DNA of 64,000 nucleotides from Anaerolineales bacterium (lineage in GTDB: Bacteria; Chloroflexota; Anaerolineae; Anaerolineales; UBA4823). Numbering within the stretch: position 1 is the stretch's first letter; each line of letters starts with the position of its first letter. Positions 34,279 to 42,231 of the stretch are shown piece after piece. The DNA lies in the NCBI GenBank assembly GCA_020060465.1, contig JAGVAD010000038.1, positions 1 through 64,000 of the forward strand. The letters are read 5' to 3'. The position numbers and the translations under genes were made by a program. The notes under the pieces were generated by a model. The model made no database searches, was not told the origin of the DNA, and worked only from the letters and a program-made list of their open reading frames with translations.

Positions 34279-35034
34279 TTATTTCTTTTTACTCTTCTTA
34301 CGTTTCACATCATCGCCGAGGGGATCTACATTCAATTCTTGGGTTAACTTCTCAACCACCGTGCGCAAAATTTTGACGCGGGCATACATTTTTGAATTGC
34401 CCTCGATCACCGTCCAGGGCGCTGAAATGGTGCTGGTCTTGAGCAACATTTCGTTGACCGCTTCCTGGTAGATGTCCCATTTTTCTCGGTTGCGCCAATC
34501 CTCATCGGTCAGTTTCCAGTTGCGACGTTTATCGCTGGCGCGCGACTCAAAGCGCCGGAGCTGCTCATCTTTATCTATGTGCAACCAGAACTTGAACAGT
34601 ATTGTACCAAAGTCCACCAACTGTCTCTCAAAATAATTAATTTCGCGATAGGCGCGCTTCCACTCCGCCTCGCTGCAAAAACCTTCCACGCGTTCCACCA
34701 TCACCCGCCCATACCAGCTTCGATCAAAGATCGCAATCTGGCCCGTTTCAGGCAGTTTGCTCCAAAAGCGCCACAAATAATGATGCGTGGCTTCATCGCC
34801 CTTGGGGGCGGCAATGGAATACACCACAAAGCCGCGCGGGTCCAGTTTTTCGGTCAGGCGGCGGATAGCGCCGCCTTTGCCGGCGGCGTCCCAGCCCTCG
34901 AATACAATAATCACGGGGCGCTGTTGCACATAAACCTGATACGCCAGTTGATTGAGAGCGACCTGATACTGGATCAATGACTTTTCATAAGTTTCTTGAT
35001 CCATGGTTAGCGAAAGATCCACCGAATTCAACAT
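34279..35034 (-). CDS. ppk2: Polyphosphate kinase 2 family protein (copy 1)
   Basis: A 251-aa single-domain PPK2. Walker A is GWDAAGKGG and Walker B IFDRSWYGRV, with a lid region RVEGFCSEAEWKRAYREINYFE and the C-terminal SAPWTVIEGNSK. PPK2 enzymes use polyP to phosphorylate nucleotides; the class (NDP- or NMP-acting) cannot be decided here. ATG 35034 follows AGGAGAGGG. A GTG at 35061 overlapping the previous stop is possible. Confidence 0.93.
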   Translation of the reverse strand: MLNSVDLSLTMDQETYEKSLIQYQVALNQLAYQVYVQQRPVIIVFEGWDAAGKGGAIRRLTEKLDPRGFVVYSIAAPKGDEATHHYLWRFWSKLPETGQIAIFDRSWYGRVMVERVEGFCSEAEWKRAYREINYFERQLVDFGTILFKFWLHIDKDEQLRRFESRASDKRRNWKLTDEDWRNREKWDIYQEAVNEMLLKTSTISAPWTVIEGNSKMYARVKILRTVVEKLTQELNVDPLGDDVKRKKSKKK

Positions 35035-35057
35035 ACCGCCCTCTCCTCTCGCGAAAC

Positions 35058-35903
35058 TCACTCGTCGTCTATCGAGTCGAATTCTTCCGTTGCTTCAGCG
35101 GCTGGTTCAATAAGCCCATTGAGGGTCTCTTCTTCCTCAGTGAAATCTGCTTCCGCTTCCATTGCCTCTTGATCCTCCGGCAACTCAACCGACGGCCACC
35201 CCAGTCGCTCTTCCAGCGCCGTAATGACGGTTTTGAAAATCTTCACCCAGGTGAAACGGCGGTCGGTAGCCTCGACAATCGTCCAGGGCGCCCATTCCGT
35301 CTCGGTTCGCTCGAAAGCCTCTTCATAAGCCACCAGCCAGTCGTCATAGCGGTAATGATGCTCCCAATCTTCGTCGGTTACATGCCAGGCAGTCAACGGA
35401 TCTTTGGATAATTTATTAAAGCGGCGCTTCTGTTCCTGCTTGCTGATGTGCAAGAAAAACTTGAGGATCAGGTGACCGTCGTCGGCAAGGGTGCGCTCAA
35501 AATCCACAATGTCGCGATAGGCGCGACGCCATTCACTTTCTGGGATCAAATTTTCAACACGCTCTACCAGCACCCGGCCATACCAGGAGCGGTCGAAGAT
35601 CGCCCATTCGCCGCGCGCCGGCAGCTTGAGCCAGAAGCGCCACAACCAGGGGCGCTTCTTCTCATAGGTGCGGGCGGCGCGGATCGGGTACAGTTTGTAA
35701 CCGCGCGGATCCAATGGGCCGGTCATCTTCTGGATCGAGGTGCCTTTCCCAGCAGCATCCCAACCTTCAAAGAGAATAATCACCGGCAGGCGCGCATCCC
35801 AAGAGGCTTTCTGCACCTCAAACAGACGGCTTTCCAGGATTGGCATGATGCGTTTGAACCTTTTCTTCGGCATCTTGCAGCTCAAGTCAACTTTATCGAG
35901 CAT
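35058..35903 (-). CDS. ppk2: Polyphosphate kinase 2 family protein (copy 2)
   Basis: A 281-aa PPK2 paralogue of the downstream gene, with the same Walker A (GWDAAGKGT) and Walker B (IFDRSWYGRV), plus an acidic C-terminal tail (ELPEDQEAMEAEADF, then a Glu-rich stretch) not found in the other copy. ATG 35903 has GGAGGAGC upstream. The pair may have different nucleotide preferences. Transcription starts divergently from the Crp-type regulator gene 76 nt away. Confidence 0.93.
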   Translation of the reverse strand: MLDKVDLSCKMPKKRFKRIMPILESRLFEVQKASWDARLPVIILFEGWDAAGKGTSIQKMTGPLDPRGYKLYPIRAARTYEKKRPWLWRFWLKLPARGEWAIFDRSWYGRVLVERVENLIPESEWRRAYRDIVDFERTLADDGHLILKFFLHISKQEQKRRFNKLSKDPLTAWHVTDEDWEHHYRYDDWLVAYEEAFERTETEWAPWTIVEATDRRFTWVKIFKTVITALEERLGWPSVELPEDQEAMEAEADFTEEEETLNGLIEPAAEATEEFDSIDDE

Positions 35904-35966
35904 GGCGACAGCTCCTCCGAATATCTGACCGAGACCACATGACCGGCGCGCACCCCCCACTGCTAT

Positions 35967-35972
35967 TATAAT
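35967..35972 (+). promoter_or_regulatory. -10 element of a putative leaderless transcript for the Crp/Fnr regulator
   Basis: TATAAT, overlapping an extended -10 (TGCTATTAT), ends 7 nt before the ATG at 35980. Transcription would therefore start at or near the A of the start codon. No -35 consensus and no ribosome-binding site are visible. Confidence 0.45.
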
Positions 35973-35979
35973 ATCATGC

Positions 35980-36672
35980 ATGCAGAATATTATGGTGAGC
36001 CGCGCGGATAAAGTCGCCGCGCTACAGGGGAACGCCTATTTTTCAACCCTCAGCGCCGAAGTGCTTGAAGATCTGGCGCGCGGCGTCAGCCTCCATCTGT
36101 ACCAGCGCGGCGAAACCATTTGCTGGCAGGGCGACGCCTGCTCTGGCCTTTTCATCATTCGTAGCGGAAGCGTCAAGCTGTTCAAACTCTCTTCCAGAGG
36201 CCGTGAATTGATCATCCGCACCATCGCCGAGGGAGCAACATTTAACGAGGTTCCCGTCTTTGACCACGGTCTCAATCCAGTCAATGTCGCCGCGCTGGAA
36301 GATAGCTACATTTGGGTTGTCAAAGCAGAGGTCATCCGCGCCTGCATGGAAAAACACCCCGAAATGTCTCAGGCGGTGATCCTGAATCTGTCCAAAAACC
36401 TGCGCACCCTGGTGGGCATTGTCGAAGAGCTATCTTTTTATCAGGTGACGAATCGGCTGGCGCGCCTGATCGCCCGCCTGTCGCCAGAAGAACTAGAAGA
36501 TAAACATTTGACCCAAGACCAGCTTGCAGCACATCTGGGCACGGTGCGCGAGGTGGTGGCGCGCAGCCTGCGAGATTTAGAGCGCAGCGGCGCCATTCGC
36601 GTGCAGCGCCGGAAGATCCAAATCCTTGACGAGCGCACTCTACGCGATTGGACGGATGAGCCGTGTAACTGA
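35980..36672 (+). CDS. Crp/Fnr-family transcriptional regulator
   Basis: A 230-aa regulator with an N-terminal cNMP-type barrel (YFSTLSAEVLEDLARGVSL, CWQGDACSGLFIIRSGSVKLFKL) and a C-terminal winged helix with the recognition helix near TVREVVARSLRDLERSGAIRV. There is no N-terminal Cys cluster as in Fnr, so oxygen sensing through Fe-S is unlikely; the ligand is unknown. It is divergent from the polyP cluster and convergent with nrfHA. A CRP-like site lies upstream of nrfH, so it is a plausible nrf regulator. Confidence 0.93.
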   Translation: MQNIMVSRADKVAALQGNAYFSTLSAEVLEDLARGVSLHLYQRGETICWQGDACSGLFIIRSGSVKLFKLSSRGRELIIRTIAEGATFNEVPVFDHGLNPVNVAALEDSYIWVVKAEVIRACMEKHPEMSQAVILNLSKNLRTLVGIVEELSFYQVTNRLARLIARLSPEELEDKHLTQDQLAAHLGTVREVVARSLRDLERSGAIRVQRRKIQILDERTLRDWTDEPCN

Positions 36673-36721
36673 GACTTCCATGTATGGCGTTTGCGGCTTG
36701 CCGTCCCTGCCTCACAAACAA

Positions 36722-36753
36722 AAGAGACCGAACAAGCGCTCGTTCGGTCTCTT
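36722..36753 (-). terminator. Terminator between the Crp/Fnr gene and nrfA (bidirectional)
   Basis: A perfect 12-bp stem (AAGAGACCGAAC / GTTCGGTCTCTT) with an 8-nt loop. On the minus strand it is followed by TTGTTTG, ending the nrf transcript; it can also stop the + strand regulator transcript. Confidence 0.85.
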
Positions 36754-36776
36754 CGCTCGATCCGCTTAAGGCACGC

Positions 36777-38156
36777 TCACTGACTGCCCTGTAAAACTTC
36801 GGTCGTCCCCGCCGCCTGGATGGCCTTCAATTGCGCCTGACGCGCCAGGTCGGTGGCTTTGGCCAGAATACGCAAGGCTTCCTCCGGGTTGTGGAAACCC
36901 ATGCTATTCTCCGCGGCGATAAAATCCCACATCATCTGCGCCTGGCGATGCAAGCTGCGCGCCTCATTCAGTAGTTGATCATCTACACCAGATGTAGCGG
37001 AAGCTTTTTGGATCGCTGCGATGGCAGCAATCAAGGCATCTTCAGTGGCGTCCATTGTGGCGCGCACACTGTCCTGGATGATCTTGACCCGTTCTACCAC
37101 ATAGCCGGTATTGGTATGGCACGCCCCGCAGGCCGTCTCTGGGTTAAGTAAGGGGCTGTGGACATCATGGCTGGAAAACTTCGCCGCGCCGTCGCGCACA
37201 TAAGGCATGTGGCAATCGGCGCAGGCCACGCCGGCTTTGTAGTGTGTGCTGTCAGCGGTATAGAATTCGTATTCAGGATGTTGCGCCTTGAGCATAGGCG
37301 TCTTTGAATCGGGATGCTCCCAATCTTTGAAGTTTGCTTCCTCGTAATAAGCTACAATATCCTCGATCTTTGTTCCCTTAGCCCAAGGGAAGGTGAGATA
37401 TTTGCCCTCGCCCTGGAAGTAATATTCCACATGGCAATTCGCGCAGACTACGGTACGCATCTCCTGGCGAGTGAAAGTGCGCCAATCCTTGCCTTGCGCC
37501 TTCAGCGCTTCATCTAAAGCCGGGTTGGTCACCACCAGTTTCATCGTGCGCGCATCGTGGCAATTGGCACAGCCGATGGGTTCGGTGATCTGCCGGCCCA
37601 ATTCCATAAATGGCGTCTTGTCATATTCAGCCATACCCATCTTTTTCCACAAGCCAGGGTTGTTGGCAGACTTGCATGAATAACACGTGCCGGGGGTGGT
37701 ATCGTTGACGCGCTTGGTGGCGCGTACGTCCTCCAGGCTCTTCAGGTGACCGCGCTCTTCGTTGTAATCCTTGCTAAAACCATAACCGGCAAAAAGCTGC
37801 ACCAGGCGTGGGTCCTGCTCCAGCTTGGAATATGGATCTGATCCCCCATAGGTGGTGCGGGCGTTGTTCGTCTCGGTTTTTAGCAGAGTGGAATATTGAT
37901 TGGGAAAGTTGACGCCCCAGTTCGCCGAATTTGGGTCCATGTCAGCGATTTCTTTGATCGGGATGACGCCCCGCGTTGGTTGCGGCTGATTCTTCACAAA
38001 AAGCAGCACCCCGATCAACACCGCTGCAAGAACAATGATGACGCCGGTCAATGCCCAGACCAACTTCGAATTACCCGTTTTCTTTTCCGGCTCAGGGGTT
38101 TTCAGAGGTCCAACAGGCTGGATGGATTGAACATCGTCTTTCTCTTCTTCGCTCAT
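36777..38156 (-). CDS. nrfA: Cytochrome c nitrite reductase, catalytic pentahaem subunit
   Basis: 459 aa. One N-terminal membrane anchor (LVWALTGVIIVLAAVLIGVLLFV) replaces a cleavable signal. The catalytic haem site CYSCK (Lys as haem ligand) is followed by four CxxCH motifs (CANCH, CANCH, CADCH, CGACH), five in all, as in NrfA. HYKAGVACADCHMPY and the HDVHSPLL region match. It reduces nitrite to ammonium with six electrons from NrfH. ATG 38156 has GGAGG and overlaps nrfH; the long upstream extension of the frame is shadow sequence from nrfH. Confidence 0.96.
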   Translation of the reverse strand: MSEEEKDDVQSIQPVGPLKTPEPEKKTGNSKLVWALTGVIIVLAAVLIGVLLFVKNQPQPTRGVIPIKEIADMDPNSANWGVNFPNQYSTLLKTETNNARTTYGGSDPYSKLEQDPRLVQLFAGYGFSKDYNEERGHLKSLEDVRATKRVNDTTPGTCYSCKSANNPGLWKKMGMAEYDKTPFMELGRQITEPIGCANCHDARTMKLVVTNPALDEALKAQGKDWRTFTRQEMRTVVCANCHVEYYFQGEGKYLTFPWAKGTKIEDIVAYYEEANFKDWEHPDSKTPMLKAQHPEYEFYTADSTHYKAGVACADCHMPYVRDGAAKFSSHDVHSPLLNPETACGACHTNTGYVVERVKIIQDSVRATMDATEDALIAAIAAIQKASATSGVDDQLLNEARSLHRQAQMMWDFIAAENSMGFHNPEEALRILAKATDLARQAQLKAIQAAGTTEVLQGSQ

Positions 38157-38641
38157 TTGTATTCCTCCGAATGCTGATAAGGTAATATCGAAAGACCGCG
38201 CTCGCCATGCGCCACGCTGCGATGGCAATCGAAGCAATACCGTCCTGAATCTTGGCGGGTATAACCCATCTCCCAATCCAGGTTGACGAGGGTGGAGGCA
38301 TGGCAGCGCACACAATTCTCCTGTACAACTTTGCGGGAGGCCTGCTTGGCGCGAATGGCGTCTGGGATATTCCCCAAGAGAAAAGCGCTCACGTGATGGT
38401 AACCAGACAGCGCCTTGACGTAGTACTTTGGAATTAAGGCGTGCGGCGTATGGCAATCGTTACAGTTCGCCCACTGTTTGTGCCCGCCGTGGTACCAACT
38501 CTCATATACATTATCCATCACGTGGCAGTTGTTGCAGGTGGTGGGATTATTGCCCAGGTAGGCAGTAAAGTCTGTCACATACAGTCCAACGCCAATCACC
38601 GCAACTAAGGCCAGCCCAGCGATCAACAATGCAATTTTCAT
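38153..38641 (-). CDS. nrfH: Cytochrome c nitrite reductase small subunit (quinol-oxidising tetrahaem NrfH)
   Basis: 162 aa, NapC/NirT family: one N-terminal membrane helix (IALLIAGLALVAVIGVGLYV) and four haem motifs, CNNCH, CNDCH, CVRCH and CFDCH. It takes electrons from menaquinol and passes them to NrfA, forming the respiratory NrfHA complex. It overlaps nrfA (ATGA) and comes first in the operon, as is usual. A promoter and CRP-like site precede it. Confidence 0.96.
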   Translation of the reverse strand: MKIALLIAGLALVAVIGVGLYVTDFTAYLGNNPTTCNNCHVMDNVYESWYHGGHKQWANCNDCHTPHALIPKYYVKALSGYHHVSAFLLGNIPDAIRAKQASRKVVQENCVRCHASTLVNLDWEMGYTRQDSGRYCFDCHRSVAHGERGLSILPYQHSEEYK

Positions 38642-38732
38642 CTGTACTCCTGTACTCCTATCTCACCTCGCAACGTTGATGTCAATGAACGGACGGCACA
38701 TGGATCAATACTCACCCAGGTCTTAGACGAAT

Positions 38733-38761
38733 ATTATATAGGGCTAATGTTACCATAACAA
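38733..38761 (-). promoter_or_regulatory. nrfHA promoter
   Basis: On the minus strand TTGTTA, a 17-nt spacer, then TATAAT. Transcription is predicted to start near 38726, about 85 nt before nrfH. A palindrome TGTTA-TGG-TAACA overlaps the -35. Confidence 0.65.
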
Positions 38762-38773
38762 GTCCATTTTCTA

Positions 38774-38789
38774 TGTAACTTTTATCACA
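38774..38789 (-). promoter_or_regulatory. CRP/Fnr-like binding site upstream of nrfH
   Basis: TGTGA-TAAAAG-TTACA, one mismatch from the CRP consensus TGTGA-N6-TCACA, centred about 56 nt upstream of the predicted transcription start. A Crp/Fnr-family regulator gene lies beside nrfA. Confidence 0.5.
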
Positions 38790-38801
38790 AATGGGTGCGC
38801 T

Positions 38802-38855
38802 AAAAAGTTGTTGGTTGTGCTCGCCCCGAAGCCCGCTTCGACGAAGGGCAACAAC
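38802..38855 (-). terminator. Terminator-like hairpin with T5 tract (minus strand), of unknown transcript
   Basis: GTTGTTG at one side and CAACAAC at the other, with an inner GAAGC/GCTTC stem, then TTTTT on the minus strand. No gene on this strand ends nearby, so it could end a small RNA starting in the 38860-39100 interval. Confidence 0.5.
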
Positions 38856-39180
38856 CTATGCGCCTTCACCTGAAATCGCCGCCCCGTTACTGATCGCTTT
38901 CCATCAACGTTATGGCAGCGGAGTCCCGGCGACGACCATGAGCGGCAGAGCATCCGCCGTCAGGCGGGTTTCGAGATGTTCCATTCCCCTCTCTGAATGC
39001 GTCACAAATTCGCCCTTTTTTCGTCATATTTGTCAAAGCGTCGAAGTGTATTTTCAGCGCCCGGGGTGTCGCTGTAGATACGCTGGCAGACGCAGCTTGC
39101 CGGTCAGCACAACATGGTGGACCTGGTCTGTGCGAGAGACGAGAAATCTGTTTGAGGGGGCAACGCTGATCTGGCAACCC

Positions 39181-39221
39181 AAAAGGGGTCATCCAGGCGA
39201 ACCGCCTGAATGGCCCCTTTT
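39181..39221 (-). terminator. Terminator after moeZ (bidirectional)
   Basis: An 18-bp imperfect stem built from AAAAGGGG..CCCCTTTT and an inner CAGGCG..CGCCTG, with a 3-nt loop. It lies 23 nt after the moeZ stop; T-runs at both ends make it symmetric. Confidence 0.8.
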
Positions 39222-39243
39222 GCATGATCTCAGCCTCGCCAGA

Positions 39244-40398
39244 TCAGTAAATCGGCTGACTTGGGTCTACTTCCATCGCCCAGGCGTTAATCCCCCCTTG
39301 TAAATTCTTCACCTTGCGAAAGCCGGCGCTCAGCAGCAATTCCAACGCCCGCGCCGAGCGCGTGCCTGCCTTACAAAACACCACCATTTCTTCCGCGCTG
39401 TCCAGCTCGGAGAGGCGCGAGGCAAGTTGCCCCAATGGGATCAGCGTGGCGCCCTCGATGCGCGAGATTTGCAATTCATGAGGCTCACGTACATCCAATA
39501 GTTTCACATGATTGCCTCGCCTGAGGCGCTCTGCCAATTCGGCGGCAGTAATATCCCAGCCGCCGCCCACCGAGCCGCTGTCGTGATCGTGCCCCGGCAC
39601 GCCGCAGAAAGCCTCATAGTCTATCAATTGAGTGACCTCAGGGTTGGGGCCACACACCTTACAATTGGGATTCTTGCGCAGTTTGACAAACTCGAAGGAC
39701 ATATCCAGGGCATTATAGAGCAACAAACGCCCAATCAGCGGCTCGCCAATACCCAACAGCACCTTGATCGCTTCGGTGGCTTGCAGCGTGCCGATGGTGC
39801 CGGGCAGCACACCCAAAACGCCGCCCTCTGCGCAGGAGGGCACCAATCCAGGCGGCGGCGGCTCCGGGAACAGGCAACGATAACAGGGGCCGCGCCGGGC
39901 GTCAAAAACGCTCACCTGCCCATCGAAACGATAAATAGAACCATACACATTGGGCTTGCCGGATAGAACGCACAAATCGTTGGTCAGGTAGCGAGTAGGG
40001 AAGTTATCCGTGCCGTCAATAATCAAGTCGTAACTCTCGGCGATCTGCATAGCGTTCGCTGAAGTGAACGGCTCATTGTACACGTCCACCTGAATATCTG
40101 GATTCAAATCCAGCATACGGCGGCGCGCCGATTCGACCTTCAACTCGCCGATGCCAGAGGTGCCGTGGATGACCTGGCGCTGCAAGTTGGAAAAATCCAC
40201 CACATCGTAATCCACCAGGCCAATGCGCCCAATGCCCGCGGCAGCCAGATACAACGCCACCGGCGAGCCCAGCCCTCCGGTGCCGATCACCAGCACGGAT
40301 GAGGCTTTGAGCTTCCGCTGCCCATCCAGCCCCACCTCAGGAATGAGCAAATGGCGAGAATAGCGCAGGATTTCCTGGCGCGATAGTTCCGGCAACAT
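39244..40398 (-). CDS. moeZ: MoeZ: E1-like adenylyltransferase/sulfurtransferase (ThiF-rhodanese fusion)
   Basis: 384 aa. The ThiF/MoeB domain has GTGGLGSPVALYLAAAG (ATP binding), the zinc-ligand pair CYRCLFPEP and CKVC, and DGTDNFPTRYLTND. The C-terminal rhodanese domain has the active-site loop CKAGTRSA. It adenylates the C-terminus of the sulfur carrier CysO and then sulfurates it to the thiocarboxylate. As in Mycobacterium, it works with CysO, CysM and the JAMM protease. It starts 1 nt after the cysO stop. Confidence 0.93.
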   Translation of the reverse strand: MLPELSRQEILRYSRHLLIPEVGLDGQRKLKASSVLVIGTGGLGSPVALYLAAAGIGRIGLVDYDVVDFSNLQRQVIHGTSGIGELKVESARRRMLDLNPDIQVDVYNEPFTSANAMQIAESYDLIIDGTDNFPTRYLTNDLCVLSGKPNVYGSIYRFDGQVSVFDARRGPCYRCLFPEPPPPGLVPSCAEGGVLGVLPGTIGTLQATEAIKVLLGIGEPLIGRLLLYNALDMSFEFVKLRKNPNCKVCGPNPEVTQLIDYEAFCGVPGHDHDSGSVGGGWDITAAELAERLRRGNHVKLLDVREPHELQISRIEGATLIPLGQLASRLSELDSAEEMVVFCKAGTRSARALELLLSAGFRKVKNLQGGINAWAMEVDPSQPIY

Positions 40399-40399
40399 G

Positions 40400-40681
40400 T
40401 TACGCCTCGCTTCCTCCGGCGATACTTGGGATCAACAACAGACGATCATCTTCCTTCAAGGGGGTCTCTAACCCTTGCAGATCTTTGATGTTGTTCTCAC
40501 CCAAAAATAAATTGACAAAGGGCCGCAAACCGCCGTTGCTATTATACAGGTGCGGTTGCAAGGCCGGATGCTTCTTGAGCAAGTCTTGCATGGCTTGCTC
40601 AACCGTCTGTCCATTGACGGTCACTTCACTTTGACCGTTGGTGTAGGATCTCAATGGCGCAGGGATGCGCAGGGTCGGCAT
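40400..40681 (-). CDS. cysO: CysO-like sulfur carrier protein (MoaD/ThiS fold) with masked diglycine
   Basis: A 93-aa ubiquitin-fold protein: MPTLRIPAPLRSYTNGQSEV at the N-terminus, LKKHPALQPHLYNSNGGLRPFVNLFL, then the C-terminus LLLIPSIAGGSEA. CysO/ThiS proteins normally end in GG, whose carboxylate is thiolated. Here SEA follows, so three residues must be removed first. The encoded JAMM protease is the natural candidate. ATG 40681 has AGGAG upstream; a TTG at 40687 is possible. It lies directly before moeZ. Confidence 0.9.
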   Translation of the reverse strand: MPTLRIPAPLRSYTNGQSEVTVNGQTVEQAMQDLLKKHPALQPHLYNSNGGLRPFVNLFLGENNIKDLQGLETPLKEDDRLLLIPSIAGGSEA

Positions 40682-40711
40682 AATCAAAAACTCCTCATCC
40701 TGAATAGATTT

Positions 40712-41152
40712 CTATTTCAGCTCGTTGATTTGACGCAGCAGCTTCTCCAGCGTAGCCACGCCATGATTAACATAACGTGGAGCGCCCTGTGCATCAATGA
40801 CAAAAGTCATCGGCACACTCATTACGCCCCATTGGTTCGCCACCTCCGGCTGAGCCGAAGCGTCAATTTCAATCACCTCCACCGCGTCTCCCACTTGCTC
40901 TAACAGGCGTTGAATGGCCGGGCGCTGCACCGTCTTGCACGGGGCGCAGTCTGGCGCAGTAAAGTATAACAAAGTCGCCGCAGCAGAACGCTGCCCAGGC
41001 GTAACAGGTCGTCTGAAACGCTGCGCCCGGCTGCGAACGCGGCTCAGCGTGAGGAAACCAACCGCTCGAAAGAGCAGCCATCCCAGCAAAATGATAACGC
41101 CGGCGAAGAGCAAACGCAAGAAAACCCCATCTATGAACATATCAAGCTTCAT
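40712..41152 (-). CDS. Membrane-anchored thioredoxin-like protein
   Basis: 146 aa with an N-terminal membrane helix (LRLLFAGVIILLGWLLFRAVG) and a thioredoxin fold with the redox motif CAPC in FTAPDCAPCKTVQ and the cis-Pro loop SVPMTFVI. The orientation of the helix is not certain. Its start overlaps the DUF4395 gene by 11 nt. In the cysteine operon it could provide reducing power for sulfur transfer. Confidence 0.9.
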   Translation of the reverse strand: MKLDMFIDGVFLRLLFAGVIILLGWLLFRAVGFLTLSRVRSRAQRFRRPVTPGQRSAAATLLYFTAPDCAPCKTVQRPAIQRLLEQVGDAVEVIEIDASAQPEVANQWGVMSVPMTFVIDAQGAPRYVNHGVATLEKLLRQINELK

Positions 41153-41639
41153 GGTCTGCGCGCCTCCGCGGCCGCATCCCAGGGAAGACTCCTTCGGGAG
41201 GAGATTTATAAAACCCCGGTATTTTCAACCGGCTCAGCCAATAGTACACCATGCAACCAACGCAGAAACCGCCGAAGGCGTTCAGCGCCGCCAGCGCCGC
41301 CACTAACCACACCAGCCCCCATCCCAACGCCGAAACGCCGGTGAATAGAAATAGCCAACCCGCCAGCATAAATGCGCTGCCCAACCCTTGAGCGAAGCGG
41401 TGTGGCTCTGGGTTATCCAGCAAAACCTCCGGCTTGATCCACCCTAAAGGCTTGAGCGCATAGCGGTATATAAAGCCAAAGCCGGGTTGACCCAGCAGCG
41501 TGCCAAGCAGCATCACCACGCCCACCAGCAACGCCAGCCAGGGCTGGTCAAAGATGAACGCCAACACATTGAGCGTGATAATCACCATCTGGTTGGTTCT
41601 CAATGCAGAATGATCTATTTTCACTAATCTGTCTAACAT
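41142..41639 (-). CDS. DUF4395 membrane protein
   Basis: About 165 aa with four hydrophobic segments and the DUF4395 hallmarks DHSALRTNQMVIITLNVLAF, GFIYRYALKPLGW and a membrane-embedded CxxC (FGGFCVGCMVYYWL). DUF4395 genes are often next to thioredoxins, as here, suggesting electron transfer across the membrane through the CxxC. ATG 41639 follows AAGAGGC. It is in the cysteine operon, 96 nt after the JAMM protease gene. Confidence 0.85.
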   Translation of the reverse strand: MLDRLVKIDHSALRTNQMVIITLNVLAFIFDQPWLALLVGVVMLLGTLLGQPGFGFIYRYALKPLGWIKPEVLLDNPEPHRFAQGLGSAFMLAGWLFLFTGVSALGWGLVWLVAALAALNAFGGFCVGCMVYYWLSRLKIPGFYKSPPEGVFPGMRPRRRADHEA

Positions 41640-41735
41640 CGTTGCCTCTTTTTTGCGGCTTACGGGGTATCTCAAGAGCGACGATGAGGATTTTTCGCCT
41701 TGCAAGGCAATACCCAGACCTGCGCTCTCATCAAT

Positions 41736-42164
41736 TTACTCCGTCGCCCGAATGGATTCTTCTAAGAATTGTGACCGATCTTCGCTCAGCAGCCAGGAAC
41801 GGCTCTCTACGGCTCTGCCAGAATGCACGCTGGTAATCACATACGACCATCCAGGCATTGCCCATTCGCGATCATATTCCGACGGCTGGTTGGGGTGATC
41901 GGGGTGCGAATGGAACACGCCAATCACATCCAGCCCCAGCCGCGCCGCTTCCTGTTCGCCGTGCAGATAATCTTGCGGGGTGAGCAAATAGCGGTTGCGC
42001 CGTGCGGATGGCTCGCGGGCGTTGGCGAAGGTGATCAACTGAGATACGCGCTTATCACCATTTTCGATTGCGCCTAAAAGCAAGCCAGCGCCTTCTTCGG
42101 GGTATGCCGCTTCACTATGAAGGTGAATCTGCTTGAGCAGTTGATTAGATATCCTCAACGCCAT
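41736..42164 (-). CDS. mec: JAMM/MPN metalloprotease (M67, Mec-like)
   Basis: A 142-aa JAB1/MPN domain. Glu of PEEGAG, then HSHPDHPNQPSEYD gives His-x-His and the Asp that together bind zinc. Mycobacterial Mec cleaves cysteine from CysO-Cys to regenerate CysO; the related QbsD trims the tail of QbsE. Given the SEA tail on CysO here, both roles are possible. It follows cysM by 67 nt. Confidence 0.93.
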   Translation of the reverse strand: MALRISNQLLKQIHLHSEAAYPEEGAGLLLGAIENGDKRVSQLITFANAREPSARRNRYLLTPQDYLHGEQEAARLGLDVIGVFHSHPDHPNQPSEYDREWAMPGWSYVITSVHSGRAVESRSWLLSEDRSQFLEESIRATE

Positions 42165-42231
42165 TTTTCTTACCTGCTGACCTCTCGGCTCGCGTCAACT
42201 ATGCGAAGCTCTCATTATTGAACCGGGCTGC

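Larger units (their letters stand above)
38642..39243. other. 602-nt gap: nrf control region plus a possible small RNA
   Basis: No convincing protein gene. From left to right: the nrfH 5' UTR and promoter (to 38789), a minus-strand terminator-like hairpin at 38802-38855, about 320 nt of unassigned GC-rich sequence with several small hairpins, and the moeZ terminator at 39181-39221. Confidence 0.6.

Noticed and set aside
38157-38456. Long N-terminal extension of nrfA
   Set aside because: The extension is an out-of-frame shadow of nrfH; the ATG at 38156 has GGAGG and the usual ATGA overlap.
38887-39225. 112-codon ORF on the minus strand before nrfH
   Set aside because: No recognisable domain, no ribosome site; low-complexity basic composition typical of a GC-rich shadow frame.
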